Source: Thamnaconus septentrionalis (lineage: Eukaryota; Chordata; Actinopteri; Tetraodontiformes; Monacanthidae). Taken from it: 64,000 bases of DNA. The notes below the pieces were generated by a model. The model was given only the letters and a program-made list of their open reading frames with translations, did no database searches and was not told the DNA's origin. The translations under genes and the position numbers were made by a program. Shown piece after piece: positions 49,153 through 60,395 of this stretch. Position 1 is the first letter of the stretch, and every line of letters starts with the position of its first letter. Location of the stretch: positions 4,973,501 to 5,037,500 of the forward strand of contig CM020509.1 of the NCBI GenBank assembly GCA_009823395.1. Reading direction: 5' to 3'.

Positions 49153-52100
49153 CCCACATGGTCAGTCAAAGCAGATTTATTGAACATTTGACAAGGGAGC
49201 TGTGTCACGTCTGCCTCTTATCAAGGTGAAGCACAAAAAAAAAAACACAACCCCCCCATAAAAACTTCTTTGTTGACCAGTTAATCAGCCACACTCTGAC
49301 GCTGAGTGATTAACTGCGCAGTAAATCTACCTTTTTGTGCCGTGCGTTAATAAAGTGCCTTTAAATAGCGCCGGGTTTTACGGTCAAGGGCTATAAAGCG
49401 CAGCTGAAGAAGACGGAGATGATGACGAGCAGGGGGTGCGGTTTTTTTTTTTTTTTGCTTGAAGTATATTTTTTTTGTGCCCCTCCGACCTGTTAAAACA
49501 CACACATGGACACGTTTTTATCAGACTTCAGTTTCCTGCCAGGACACAAACTAGTGGCACTTTCCCACAGTTGGGAGGAATATTTCCCAGTCAGAGACGA
49601 GGTTGGCTGTGGAGAAACCTGCAGGTCTGTGGTGGAGGAGGCAGAGGTCAGCCCGTCATCCTCAATACCTTCGGCTTAGCCCGGCCACATGGCATCTGGT
49701 TAGTATTACAGGCAACCCAAATGCCAGGAGACTGTGAGTTTATGACCACGGTCACATGACAGCGGTGGGATCAAACGGCCGCTAACCTCGGCGACTTGAT
49801 GAAAATGGTTTCTTTTCATTGCGGACTTTATTTATCTATTTATCCTAAAGGTTCTACTGCATAAAACACAATTTCAGTGCAATTTAAACATCCTTTTTTC
49901 CTTTTTTATGGTGCTGCATCTGTAGCATGTAGGAAACTTATATAAGACAGAATTTCTCACATTATCAAGTGTGAAATCTTCCACCGCATATTTCATTTTC
50001 AGACCATAAACGTCACCCCACACGACTCAAGTTGGCGCGACTGCGACGAAGCCTCGCTCATAACCTCTAGAGTTACAGTACGGATGTGTGTTTTTTTATT
50101 TTTTTTTTCTCCCCACCCTAACTTGCTCAAGGGCACTTTGACAGCCTTTACGAAGCGAAAGCGGACCGTTAATCATTCCCTGCATGCTCAAATGATCTCA
50201 TCTGACCTTCACCGTCGCACCGTCCCGACATTTCTGATGTCGGTTCCTCATCGACATGCTCGCGCCGTCACTCACCACCCCGTAACAGAGAAAGAACCCG
50301 GAAGAGTGCCGCCTGGTGGCCGAGAGGGCCTTGCAACGCGGCAAAAAACAAACAAAACAACAACAAAACAAAGCAAAACAAAAATTGCACCTGAACTGTT
50401 TGAAACAAAACGAACACTGAGGAGAAGGAAGTTCAGCCGGGGGCAAAAACAGGAAGCTGCTGCTAACTGGCTTTGGACGCAGAAGAAGAAGCCTTGTTCT
50501 GCTACCAGCTTACTTGAATAAATCTCACTGGGCCACCTTGAAGATGACAGACAGGAGGTTCGCCCAATCACGATCCAGGCTTCTCAAAATGCTGTCTGCG
50601 GGCTCTCTCCCGGATGGACGCGCGCACCCTCAACCCGCTCAACCGAGCGCATCCACGAAACGCTTCGTCTGGTCGCCGTCTGGTCGGCGTCCCCCTCCGT
50701 GTCACCTCTAAATGCACTCGAATGCCAAAATTGCCCACGAACGCGGCAACGTCTGTCGCTGCTGGTCGCACTTTTGACGCGGCGGCGGCGGCGGCGGCGG
50801 CGCTTGAGGTAAAGTGAACATCCCTGTAGCAGACTAATCCCTTGTTCTCCTCTGATAGTTCCCTCCTGACACAGTAATATCCCTCCTCGGCTCAGCCAAC
50901 AAGCCCTGGCTCTCCGCCTGAAAACAGGGGCTATTTTCAGGCTGAATAGTAGGAAGCTGGCAGCCCCGTGTTCGTGGAAAAGGCTTGAATACTACAAATG
51001 AACTAAAAAAAAAAAAAAAAAAAGGAAAAGCAACTACGTGTTTGCGCCAGTAAAAGAAAGGCCGGTTGTAACCCCTTGAGCCAGGAAACTGTCCGTCTCT
51101 CATGGACGGGCTGATAAACGCCAGACGTGCATTATTCTGGTCTAATAGAAGGAAAGGGTGGAATTACTTTGACATCCTTGGATAACAGTGAAAGAAAATA
51201 TTTTTTGATGAATGTTGTGATATGACATAAAAAGGGAGAAATTGTGTATAGTTTCCAACTGGCTGATGCGGCCAATGGGATCAATCTAGTGCATTAGTAA
51301 AAAAAGTTTTTTTTTGTTCTAGTAAAGAAGAAATGACGGATGAAAAGTTGATATTTTTTGAATCCATTAGATTAATTCCATTTGTCCATCAAAGCCAATT
51401 AGGAATTAAAAATAGGAAGGGGAGTAAAAACATACTGTCATATTCTGGGGAAGCTAATTACGTTTCTTTACTCATATACAAGTGCACTGGTAGCAAGCGA
51501 GGCTTCCTCGTGCGCGACGACACTTGACACACATCATCAGCCGTGGCCTGCTGCGATGCTCGCTGATGTTTAATTAAACTCAGTCCCGAACCGGTCAGAC
51601 GCAGAGAGAAAAAAAAAAAAGCTTTCTTCCAGCGTCGATCTTTGCGTCTTTTCCATGGATGAAACGTTGCCTGGTTCTAATAAAAGGCGTCCGCACTGCA
51701 CCACGATTTGCAGGAAACACCTGCAAATCACAATTGTACTTTGTCGAAATTTTAGAAATATCGCTTTTATTTTGCGAAAAACTGTAATGGAAATGCAGCT
51801 CATGTCGTCCGGGAAGCTCACTGATACAACAGTTTTGGGCAGCCGAGAATTACAAACTCCCTCCCTAGGAAAACCTCCTAAAATCCCAACTCCTCCCGAA
51901 AACAAGGACGGAGAGAGAGATAATTCTGACGCGTGCGATTACAGGTGCCTTCTTTTCTCTCTGATTTATTATCGTGGCTGTAATTCTCTGTACAGAAAGT
52001 CATTGTTATGCGAAAACAAAAACATTCATCCTGCCGCCGCCGCCGCTCTCTGCCTCTCCGCGCGCCTTTCTTCGCCCGCTTATTACATGCAGCCGAGGTG

Positions 52101-52881
52101 CCGTTTCCTAGATCCGCGCGCCATTTCACAATTATGAGTCTCAACAGGGAGCGTTCATTAATGTTATGCTAATTTTCTGTATCCAATTAATTCTCCCCTC
52201 TTCCCGCTCGCTCTTGTTCTCCCATTTGGAAATCGTGGCTGTCAGTCAACCGCGGCGTTTTGTGTGTGTGTGTGTGTGTGTAGGGGGGGGGTTTAAAAAA
52301 AACCTCACAAAACCCTGTGAAGTAATCACTAATGTATTCGGCCCCGCTTACGCCTGCTTATTCCTATTTCTGGAAATGATATTACAGTGGTCAAGTAGAA
52401 AAGCAGGTATATGCAGAGGATAAAGGACAAAACAAGTGATAATGCATTTATTTTTTATATTTCTTTCTCCGTCTTGATGCCTTGAAATTATACACTCAGT
52501 CCTGAAAATGCCTCAGAGTCATAAAAAAAAAACACCTTTATCCCATAAATAAGAGCGTAAGCTTTAGTCAAGGGCACATATGAGACTGTTGGTAGAAAAA
52601 AACAGGTGGAAAAAATGAAACATGAACCGTAACTTTATCGCTCATTAGACCAGGAAATGTAAAACGGAAGACATTCAGAAAAAAAAAATCGAGATGATAA
52701 AAAGACGTGGCTGAGCTATTGAGACACAGTCTCAGCAACAGCAACATGGATTAGTGCACTTCATAATACGGACGGGCGTTTGTTCCCCAGTGTGCATTAG
52801 AGTGCGAGAGGAACAAAAACAAAAGCTGCGTATGACAGTTCCAGACACTGTCTCACACACACACACACACACACACGCACG

Positions 52882-52936
<55 letters not shown>

Positions 52937-55900
52937 GAACAATAGATCACGCTCTTACCCTGAGGTAGTTGAGGGTGAAGTTGGTCAAGCCCATGCGAGT
53001 GATGTTTTTGGACAGTTGCTCCAGCACCTGAGGGTCTTGTGCCTAACGTTGTCAGAAGCAGAGAGATGACAATGAAGAAGGGAAAAAAATAAGAACACAC
53101 AAAAAAAGAAAAGAAAAGAGAGAAATGCCTCCACAGGCTAACGCGCTGCGCGGCTATTCCCATGATGCCCTTTGCGTTTGCATTCAACATGCTGCGGATA
53201 AACTAATTAACTACGGCCAATTAAGCTAATTCACATCAATATGCACATATGCGCATTGAACACAATTTGCACCCCGGAGCCATAAATGCAGGGACTTAAC
53301 ACACTGCAGTTATGACGTAGGGCCGCTATCAGGACGCCGTTCCACACCAGCATCAGACTGGGTGCCAGTTTATCAACAGTATTCTGTCTGGACATTTAGG
53401 CGCCCACATGTTTATTCATTTAATTAAAAAAAATTTTTTAAAAAAAATAAAATATATATATAAAATACATATGCATATTTTCTATTTATATATGCACATT
53501 TGTTACTTTTTATGCATTTTATTCTTTACTCTCACCTTTTTCTCTGTTCTTTTCATGTTGATATAATAACAGTCAATCACTACGCACAGGGCAACAAGGA
53601 GAGAATGACATGAATGCTGATTGCATTTACGTTTATGAATAAATGTTGTTAAAAAACTACTGCATGGTGCCTGTATCTTAAATGCGCTCTGCACTCTATT
53701 ATTACAGCTGAGGTTCATTTAAAAGGACCTATTAGCATGGTTTAACGTGGATATGCTTTATAGTCTGGTCAGGGGAGCAAAAATACATAAATCCACCCCC
53801 AAATAATTCCTATTTAGACTGAGGTGGCGCCACCTGTGAGGAACCACCAGGCATGTCCATCTACAGTGGGCCAGAATGTGGATCTGGCTGAGAGTTTTTA
53901 CCATGACATCGACGGAAGATAGGACAGAATAATCAATGTTTGCAGTGCACATTATTACCCCTAGAGGCTGTTAAAACTTTACACTGGGATCTTTAAATAT
54001 AAATGTCTGCAGTAAAAGAAGTAACCGTACCGCACGAACTGACCGAGCGGCAATTATCATCTGCCGAAACAAACACGAATTTGATAGCATCTGCAGGCAT
54101 TAGGCCCATTTGTTTGTCTGTTTTATTTTTTATTTTTTGTTTCACTTGCCAAAGCAGATTGCACACAGATATTGGCCAGTCAGATAAGGCCAAAATGCCA
54201 AAAAAAAAATCTGATTACCCGATGACTCACTGCACCCTTTAGTCGCTCTCGTCATCCACGCGGAATGTTTAAGAGTTGCCAACACATTCTGAAGTGTATC
54301 TGAAACATCTCGCGCTGAATAAAATGCAGCGGCAAGCCCCTCTGATTACGCCGCGAGTGTAGGAGTAAAGAATAAATCCCACGTTAAGAACAAAGCGACA
54401 AAGGGAGAAGCCAGGGTAGCAATTATGGGCTGACATCTGATTGTTGAAAAGAAAAGGAATCTCATGAAGACGCATGATTTATTTCCCCGGGCTTGTTTTG
54501 CCGAGACAAGAATAAGCAGTCAAATCATAAAAAAAAAAAAAGAAAAGGAAAAAAAAGTTGTTAGGTATTGACAGAGCAAAACATAGCCCAGACCGAGGAG
54601 GAGCAGCCGGCGCGCTCGCGTTCGGCACCTCATGAAAAATGCATAATTCTATCTCCAGTCGCATCTCTGTGTCGGAGGAGGTGGAAAGAAAAGTCAAGAG
54701 GGAGGGAAGAGGGGAGAGAGCGCTGGTGTGCCGTCAGCAGACCGCTGTGAGTGACAGTGGGGGAATCAGCGGGCAATTTTGGGTTTTTTTTTCCTTTGGA
54801 ACGCCGTCAGAACGACAGCCAATGCGCTCAACAGGTACGACAGCTATTCAACGGACTGAGCAGGGAAGAAATTCCAGGAGTCAGAGAGGAATTCCGGAGG
54901 AACGATGATCTCGATTTAGGATTGACACGTGGTCATCGGAGCTATTTTTATGTCTTAACATCAACCCCAACAACAACAACAACAAAAAAACAAACACTTG
55001 AGTTGTATTTTCTTGCTGGCATGTGTTAATAAAAAGTGCTCAGGTCTGAAAAAATCTGTGACCTCACAAAGGGCATCAATACTTCTCCCAAGTTAATCCA
55101 ACAGTCAGGTGTTGCTCAAGTCCCAGAATGTTCTGCTGGTATTTCAGACTATTTACTCTACCAGACTGTAATTCATGTTTTCTTTTCCTTGCTACTCCAA
55201 GGCATGGGGCCTGAATAGTTGCACCTTCATTGAAGGATATTATTATGACTTCATTGGTTTATTATTGTTATTTTAATTTTAAATGTATGATTAGCCCATG
55301 GAAAATGGTTCCAGTTGAAATTTAAATCAGAAGGCTGCAAATAAAAATGAGGCATGCAATTTTTATTCACATTTAATTTATTTCAATGTGTGTTTTTTAA
55401 TTTGAAATTGGATTTTGCAAGTGTGAAATATGAAGTTATTTATTGTACAGTATTAAGCGTTGCTTGTTTGTGTCCATAAGAGAAGGTTCACTGTTCTATC
55501 TGGAGGAAGATTTGTTCAAAAATGTCGGCCAGCTACTTTTTCCAAGTTTTAAATTATGTTCCACTGTGTATTTGAGTTTGACACCCATGACAAAGAATCT
55601 TTCACTTTTTGCAGGAAGCTGTAAACAGGAGGCTAAACAGGTTGTTTTTCCAGAGACCTGCTGCTCCACTGGAGTCAGTGATGATTAACAAAGATCTAAA
55701 CGTGGGTCCGAGCATTGGGCCTTTATTGCTGTCATTTATCTTGGCAGTGTCATTAAATGAGTAAACACAGAAAATTTAAAGGGCAAATACCACTTTTAAA
55801 ATATTTACTGTTATGTTACTTATATGTATTCAGGTTTTATAAATTACTGTTACTGTTGACTGAAATAACATTTTTAAGACTTAGACCCTTTTTCAAGTTT

Positions 55901-55937
55901 ATTCATCTTGCAGAAAACATGTGTTCAAACTATAATT

Positions 55938-55989
<52 letters not shown>

Positions 55990-58900
55990 GTATACAGTAA
56001 ATATGTGTACAAAAGAAAACACAACTATCCTGGACACAGATGGTAGGATGTGATCCAGGATCACCCGCGACACAGCAGCAAAATGATTATTTCCACATTA
56101 TGCATCATTAATAATGATAAAGTGTCATTTATGGAGCGACGGCGGCGCCGGTATTTATTTGCGCGGCGGCGTCTTCACCGTGTTTTACAGCGGACGCCTC
56201 GGCGCTGCGCTGGCTGCCATTAATTTTAATTTATCTTTGTGTTCCCGTTTAAAGTCGACGCGGCGACTTTGGCAGCTGAGCGCCAACAGGAGGAGACTCG
56301 CCGTCTGAGTGGGAGGGAGGAGGCGCAGCAGATGTTTGGGAGGAGACGCAGCGCTTCTGTATGTTTTTGATGCCCTTGTGCACGAGCAACATAAATAAAA
56401 GTTTGCTTTTTTTCAGCCGGAGCTTTAAGGAGGTATTCAACACGTACTTTTTAATGAAACAAAATCAAATGAACACAGGTTAGAAAAGTGAGAGACTTTG
56501 CAATTGTGGATTTTGAAAGCATAATTGAGCTTTTTTTCTCTTTTGTTTCATACTTTTAACCACCATATGATTTTGAAAACGAATGCAAACATTGTAAAAT
56601 TAAAAAAAAAGACTTTGACCCCTCAAACCTTTCATTTACTTTTGCAACTGAAATAATATAAATTTGTTAAATTACAGGCATCATAACAATAAGCCCATTG
56701 CAAATCAACCTGAAAGACCAGTATTTGAGGTCAGCATCTAGTGGGCATTTCAGGAACTGCAGGTGTGAGGGGAAACAATTGCACAAGTGACTTTTTTTTC
56801 CCCCATCTGAAAAAAATTTTTAGACCATATTTTGAAAATTCCTGTCATCATCTCATGAATTTCTTTTCCCCTCCGTCTTTTTATGCCTCCGTTCCCTCAC
56901 TGTTTATCTTCATCGCACTTCACGAGCGGTTATTCTAATAAAAAACTCCTCAGAGGCAGCGGGGAGGCTCCTCTTGAGAGACAGGAAGTGGAGAATTTCA
57001 TGATCCCACATCAAACCCCGGGACCTTCCTCCTTCCTGCGCCGCTATCTTCACCCCACCTGTTTCCTCGGTCCCACGCGTCCGTATCTGCTTTCATTAGT
57101 TCAGCCGACGATCAAAAGAGTGAGCCTCGCATTCGCACACCAATCACCGGAGAAGCGGCCCGGACCCACAATACCGCACAATATCCCAGCACTCTCCAGG
57201 AATTAGAGAGAATGCCCACAGGGGCCAATTTATTGGTGGGAGAAAATTCATATGAAGATTTGCCCCCCCCCCCACCACCATAGAAAAACCAGGAGAAAAA
57301 AATTCAAGCGGGGCTGTTGAGGCGAAACTGACTCTTAACACAAACCTCCAGGTCGATGGGGTTAAATAGATGCTGTGAGTAAATCGTGTTTTATTTATTA
57401 GCCAAATGGGAACTGCTTGCATTGTATATCACGGCTGGAAATGGGGGGATTTTATTTATTATGACGGATTGAAATCGATGCCTCTCTGCTCGTTCCTCGC
57501 AGGTTTAGTGGAAAAGCGCAATATTTGGCCCGTCGCACCAACGGAGGGCAGTTGCCATCAGTGCTCTGAAGTCATTCTAAATGATGTCGCTGGAGTCTCT
57601 AGACGTGACTTCAGTTGTCTGACGGGCTGAATGTCACCGGCGGGCAAAACTCTTCCCGGTTCATTGGCTCATTATTTGTTCATTGCGGTGAACTGCTCGG
57701 CAGATTTTCACGCAGGGATTTATTTGCGGCCGCTCAAATGTTAGTCACCTCCATTATTTAAGACTAACTAGGCTTCTCTGTTCAAATCTACTGGAGGGAA
57801 GTTGTAAGTGGAACAATGAAGTCCATATATGATGAATATTTTCAGATGCTTATTTTTTTGATGCTGGACTAGAGTGGAATAAGTCTGAGCAGTTAATGCA
57901 GAGTTTGGCTTTTGTTCAATTTGGGTTGTTGTCCTATTTTGAATGTTGTTGAGCTGCAAATTCCAGGATTTTTTTTGGAACCAAAAATAAATACATGCAT
58001 TAATTCCTGCCTGATACAAAAGCTCTATCTCTCCTTCTCGTTGAATGATTAATTACAAACTGGGGCCAATCAGATTTTTTTTGGGACCAGTGCAATATAC
58101 GTACGCCACTGGCCTACAGTGAGTCACTATGTGTCTTTGACACCTCCAATGCTCCTTCCATTTTCAGCCCATGACTTTCATAGCAGACTCCAGCTGAGCA
58201 GCCTTGCATGATTAATTATGCATGAAAGCCTCCAGATCTCCAGGAAAAGGCACATTTAGCCCTCTGTTTACAGCCTCCTGCTAGAACTGATGCTATGTTG
58301 GACTCTCCACATGTCGTTGCACAATTTTTCTGAAAAAGCAAAGCCAGCAAACGACACAAAGGAGAAACTTTTCTGGCAGGTTGGCGAAGAGAATTTAGGA
58401 ATTTTGTTAGGAGGAGGCAGAAACTCAGGACTGGTTGAGTTTCGGCTCCATCAGACTCGACACTGTCCTACTTTCCCAAACTCGCTTCTCTCCTACTTTA
58501 GCAGCAGCTTCAGCTTGAAAAACTTGAAAACCGACGACCTTCTGCCTCCTCCTGCTGCTGCACTTCACAGCTCCGGTGACTAAACGTGTGTTACACTTAG
58601 TAGAATTAAGGAGATTATTCATTTGACCTTGTTTCTTTTCCCCTCGCTCTCTACGTCTTTTTTTTTTTTTTTGAAGACAAGGGGCCTTTTTTTTATCCTC
58701 TGTGGCCTTTGAAGTCTGCAAATAAATTGGTTCGGAAAAAAAAGAAAAGAAAAAAGAAAAAAACCTTCCAAACTGCTTTGTTGGCATTTAAAATTCAAAT
58801 GCTTGTGAATACATTCTTTTTTTTTAAAAAAAAAAGTGTCTTGTGCCGAGTGCAGAGGCCCTTGTTAGGGGTTCAAAAAGAAGTGACACTTTTAAACAGT

Positions 58901-59099
58901 TTGAATTTTTTTTTTTTGAGTCTTCCTGTTTGTTCCACGTTAAAAAAACAAGCAACGACAGCGGCGGCGGACTCACGTGCATGGCCAGGATGCTGCGGGG
59001 GATGAGCTCTCTGTACTGCCGGATGGTGAAGTGCCACGTCTTGATCCTCATCAGGTCGTCGAAGGCGAACTCCAGTATCAAACGGCCCTCCGTGCAAAC
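37772..59099 (-). CDS. ldb2: Ldb2, five 3' coding exons (5' part outside window)
   Basis: LDB2 (CLIM1) is a nuclear adaptor. Its N-terminal domain dimerises and its C-terminal LIM-interaction domain (LID) binds LIM-homeodomain and LMO proteins, bridging enhancers and promoters. Five exons join in frame (123, 84, 124, 137 and 231 nt) into 232 residues matching about residue 140 to the end of the 373-residue human protein. They cover the end of the dimerisation domain, a basic nuclear localisation segment (TKRRKRK), the LID (DVMVVGEPTLMGGEFGDEDE then RLITRLENTQYD) and the acidic tail. QYDA, DDFN and PALGN favour LDB2 over LDB1, as does synteny. The exons for roughly the first 140 residues are not found up to 64,000 and should lie further right. 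Confidence 0.95.
38405..38450 (+). repeat. R1 repeat, left-end fragment
   Basis: CAAGCATATTTAGCCCTCTG continuing TTTATTGAG; the remainder is absent. Confidence 0.5.
39206..39291. repeat. (CA)n microsatellite, 86 bp
   Basis: Uninterrupted CA dinucleotides, the longest perfect dinucleotide tract in the window. Further CA tracts follow within 500 bp. Confidence 0.97.
40193..40216. repeat. Perfect 24-bp palindrome
   Basis: The half-site AGAGCTAGCGCC is followed immediately by its reverse complement with no spacer, embedded in complex, non-repetitive intronic DNA. Confidence 0.95.
40594..40755 (+). repeat. Dispersed repeat family R1, near-complete copy
   Basis: The left core ATTTAGCCCTCTGTTTACAG, a middle AACAAAAACAAGGC block and the right palindrome CCCTTTGTGACATCACAAAG are all present. 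Confidence 0.75.
40945..41005. repeat. CATTCATTCAT...ACCCGCTTATTCC fish repeat fragment
   Basis: A CATT tract runs into CCCGCTTATTCCAATTCAGG followed by GTCACGGGGG, the 3' end motif seen in very abundant teleost repeats. Recognised from memory. Confidence 0.55.
42298..42523. mobile_element. R2 TIR repeat, left-truncated copy
   Basis: It aligns by eye along its length with 63,631-63,843 (shared AATAGTTGGCAAAGCA, AAAGATACCT, TGTTTTGTTGTTATTTTTCT, TTGGTCTC). It ends GTCTCGACTACAACACT, an AGTGTTGTA-type inverted terminus. The left half is missing. Confidence 0.7.
43461..43479 (-). promoter_or_regulatory. CTCF-like motif
   Basis: The minus strand reads ATGCCACCAGGTGGCGCAA, a perfect match to CCACCAGGTGGCGC. 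It is 336 bp from the ldb2 exon at 43,815. Confidence 0.45.
43815..43951 (-). CDS. ldb2: ldb2 exon with nuclear localisation signal
   Basis: It encodes (A)EPARQTTTKRRKRKNSASSA, a Ser/Gly-rich linker and NFSLSSQVP, matching human EPTRQPTTKRRKRKNS. Enters phase 1 after CCAAAG (a rather weak acceptor) and leaves phase 0 at GTAAGC. Confidence 0.94.
43952..48965 (-). other. ldb2: ldb2 intron (5.0 kb)
   Basis: It contains (GAGC)n at 45,497-45,519, (TTC)n at 46,290-46,320, an R1 copy at 46,921-47,075 and several A/T-runs. Unique GC-rich sequence at about 47,345-47,465 includes TAATTAAAG. Open frames here (for example 45,147-45,566) show no family features. Confidence 0.75.
46921..47075 (+). repeat. 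Dispersed repeat family R1, near-complete copy
   Basis: CATATTTAACCCTCTGTTTA at the left, GGAGCCAAAAACAAGGTGG in the middle and CCCTTTATGACATCACAAAG at the right. Confidence 0.75.
48966..49089 (-). CDS. ldb2: ldb2 exon
   Basis: It encodes LCVILEPMQELMSRHKTYNL then SPRDCLKTCLFQKWQRMVAP and P, identical to human over the segment recalled. Phase 0 entry; phase 1 exit at GTAACT. A (TG)n tract in the transcript lies 17 nt upstream of the exon. Confidence 0.96.
49107..49146. repeat. (CA)n microsatellite at an ldb2 acceptor
   Basis: It reads (TG)n in the ldb2 transcript, ending 17 nt before the exon that starts at 49,089. Confidence 0.95.
49147..52854 (-). other. ldb2: ldb2 intron, central part
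   Basis: The intron spans 49,090-52,958. It has a CTCF-like site at 50,304-50,320, (GCG)n at 50,779-50,801, an A-run at 51,005-51,023 and (GT)n at 52,261-52,280. TAAT-rich unique sequence lies at about 52,085-52,200. No exon is seen. Confidence 0.75.
50304..50320 (-). promoter_or_regulatory. CTCF-like motif
   Basis: The minus strand reads GCCACCAGGCGGCACT, one change from the best consensus. Confidence 0.35.
52855..52934. repeat. (CA)n microsatellite after an ldb2 donor
   Basis: About 80 bp of CA with a few CACG units. In the transcript it is (TG)n starting 24 nt after the donor of the exon ending at 52,959. Confidence 0.95.
52959..53042 (-). CDS. ldb2: ldb2 exon
   Basis: It encodes AQDPQVLEQLSKNITRMGLT followed by NFTLNYLR (human AQDPQVLDQLSKNITRMGLT). 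Phase 0 at both ends; acceptor GTTAG, donor AGG/GTAAGA. Confidence 0.96.
53821..53838. promoter_or_regulatory. Palindromic CTCF-like motif
   Basis: GAGGTGGCGCCACCTGTG: a symmetrical GGTGGCGCCACC core that partially matches the CTCF consensus on both strands. Confidence 0.25.
55048..55675 (-). repeat. R1 repeat, inverted and split copy
   Basis: The palindromic end (CTGTGACCTCACAAAGGGCA) lies at 55,048-55,092. The opposite end (GCTGTAAACAGGAGGCTAAA) lies at 55,603-55,675 in matching orientation. About 510 bp of unrelated or longer-element sequence separates them. Confidence 0.5.
58235..58317 (+). repeat. R1 repeat, left-half copy
   Basis: CACATTTAGCCCTCTGTTTA, then CAGCCTCCTGCTAG and GATGCTATGTTGGACTCTCC align with the 10,430 copy; the right end is missing. 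Confidence 0.65.
58977..59099 (-). CDS. ldb2: ldb2 exon (5'-most exon in the window)
   Basis: It encodes VCTEGRLILEFAFDDLMRIK then TWHFTIRQYRELIPRSILAM and H, part of the conserved dimerisation region. Phase 0 at both ends; acceptor GTCCAG, donor GTGAGT. Ala in EFAFDD and Ile in ELIPRS are the only differences from human I can see. Confidence 0.96.
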
Positions 59100-59126
59100 C
59101 TGGACACAGATCACATGAGTTAGCGC

Positions 59127-59185
59127 TTGTCCCCCTTCCCTCCATCCTTACGTCCATCCCTCCCTCCATCCCTCCCTCCATCCCT
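59127..59185. repeat. (TCCCTCCA)-type tandem repeat beside an ldb2 acceptor
   Basis: CCCTCCATCCCTCCCTCC-type units. The transcript strand reads GGGA/GGAT G-triplets starting about 28 nt upstream of the exon at 59,099. Confidence 0.9.
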
Positions 59186-59636
59186 TTTGCAGCTCGTAGC
59201 AGCTCGCAGACGAGCTGGCGGGCGGCCACCGGCTGACGGGAAGGCGGCATTTATTTGGAACGTATCGAACAGGCGCACTTTTGATTTTTTTTTTTTTTGG
59301 GGGGGGGGTAAATAAATTAATAAATGAATGAACAAATCAAAACTGAGAAGGTTTTTTTTATGTCTGTTTTGGAATTAGCTCAAGCATTTTTGAGACACGG
59401 ACGCAGCTATTGTGGTCTCGATATTTACTCCTCTCGCTTCCCTCAATCAGAGCATCCTTGCCCCGCCCCCGACCCTCCTCCACCACCCACCCTTCCTGAA
59501 ACCCCCCCACGCCCCACCCACAACCTTTCAGCTATTGCTAAAATGTGAAAATAAATGTAATCGGGAGAAGAGGGTGTGTTTAGACCAGAGACAAAGGAAC
59601 TCCAGGTCAGAGAGAGTTGCCAATTAGGATGGGGAG

Positions 59637-60395
59637 GATGAGGAGGAGGAGGAAGAGGAAGAGGCGGAGGGGTAAGGGAGGTGGAGGGGGGAGGGAGAGA
59701 GGGAACGGTGGGGGAGTGGAGGAACATTTTTCTGGCCCCTTTAAAGCTGAAATCCGGCGCTCGGCGAGGCCTTCGCGCTTCGCCCGTATCCCGTTGCTGT
59801 GACAACCGGCGAGGAGAGAAGCGGAGAGAGACAGACAGAGGGGAAGGTGGAGGAGAGCGAGAGAGAGAGAGAGAGAGAGGGAGGGAGGGAGGGAGGGAGA
59901 CTGAGCGGTGAGGGAGGGAGGGGGGGAATCAGCTGATTAGTTGGCATGGCAACGGCAAAGATGTAATCCCAGCAGACACACTCTAATCAATGCCCACAGC
60001 GCAGATGGTCTCCTGAGGATCAGCACAGAAAGAGGCTAGCGGCCACGCTAGGGCCCCCCCACCCCCATCCCTCACCCCGACTGCACCCCCCCGACCCCCC
60101 CCACCTAACCAACACACACCCACCCTCTCCTCACCCACACACACACACTTCTCACCCACTCACCCACCCCGGCGACTCACATGCTGCGCGGACAACTCCA
60201 ACACGCAAAAAAGCAGCGGCAGAAGGAGGAGGAGGAGAAGAAGAAGGAGGAAGAGGAGAAGGACGAGGAGGAGGAGAAGAAGAGGGAGAAAGAAGAAGCA
60301 GGAGGTGCAGGAGGAAGAGGAGGACAAGGAAGAGGAGGAGGAGGACGAGAAGGAGGAGTAGGAGAAGAAGAAGGAGGTGGAGGAGAAACTGAGGT
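59637..60395. repeat. Alternating polypurine, C-rich and polypurine tracts
   Basis: Purine-rich GGA/GA blocks lie at 59,637-59,725 and 59,810-59,930. A C-run-rich block lies at 60,051-60,178 and a GGA/GAA block at 60,211-60,395. Proteins made of K/E/R/G or P/L/S across it are composition artefacts. Confidence 0.9.

Larger units (their letters stand above)
53043..58976 (-). other. ldb2: ldb2 intron (5.9 kb)
   Basis: It contains TAATTA-rich unique DNA at 53,130-53,290, AT repeats near 53,450, an inverted R1 copy split at 55,048-55,092 and 55,603-55,675, (CA)n at 55,942-55,982 and an R1 copy at 58,235-58,317. GC-rich patches lie near 56,135-56,300 and 57,000-57,180. No exon recognised. Confidence 0.75.
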
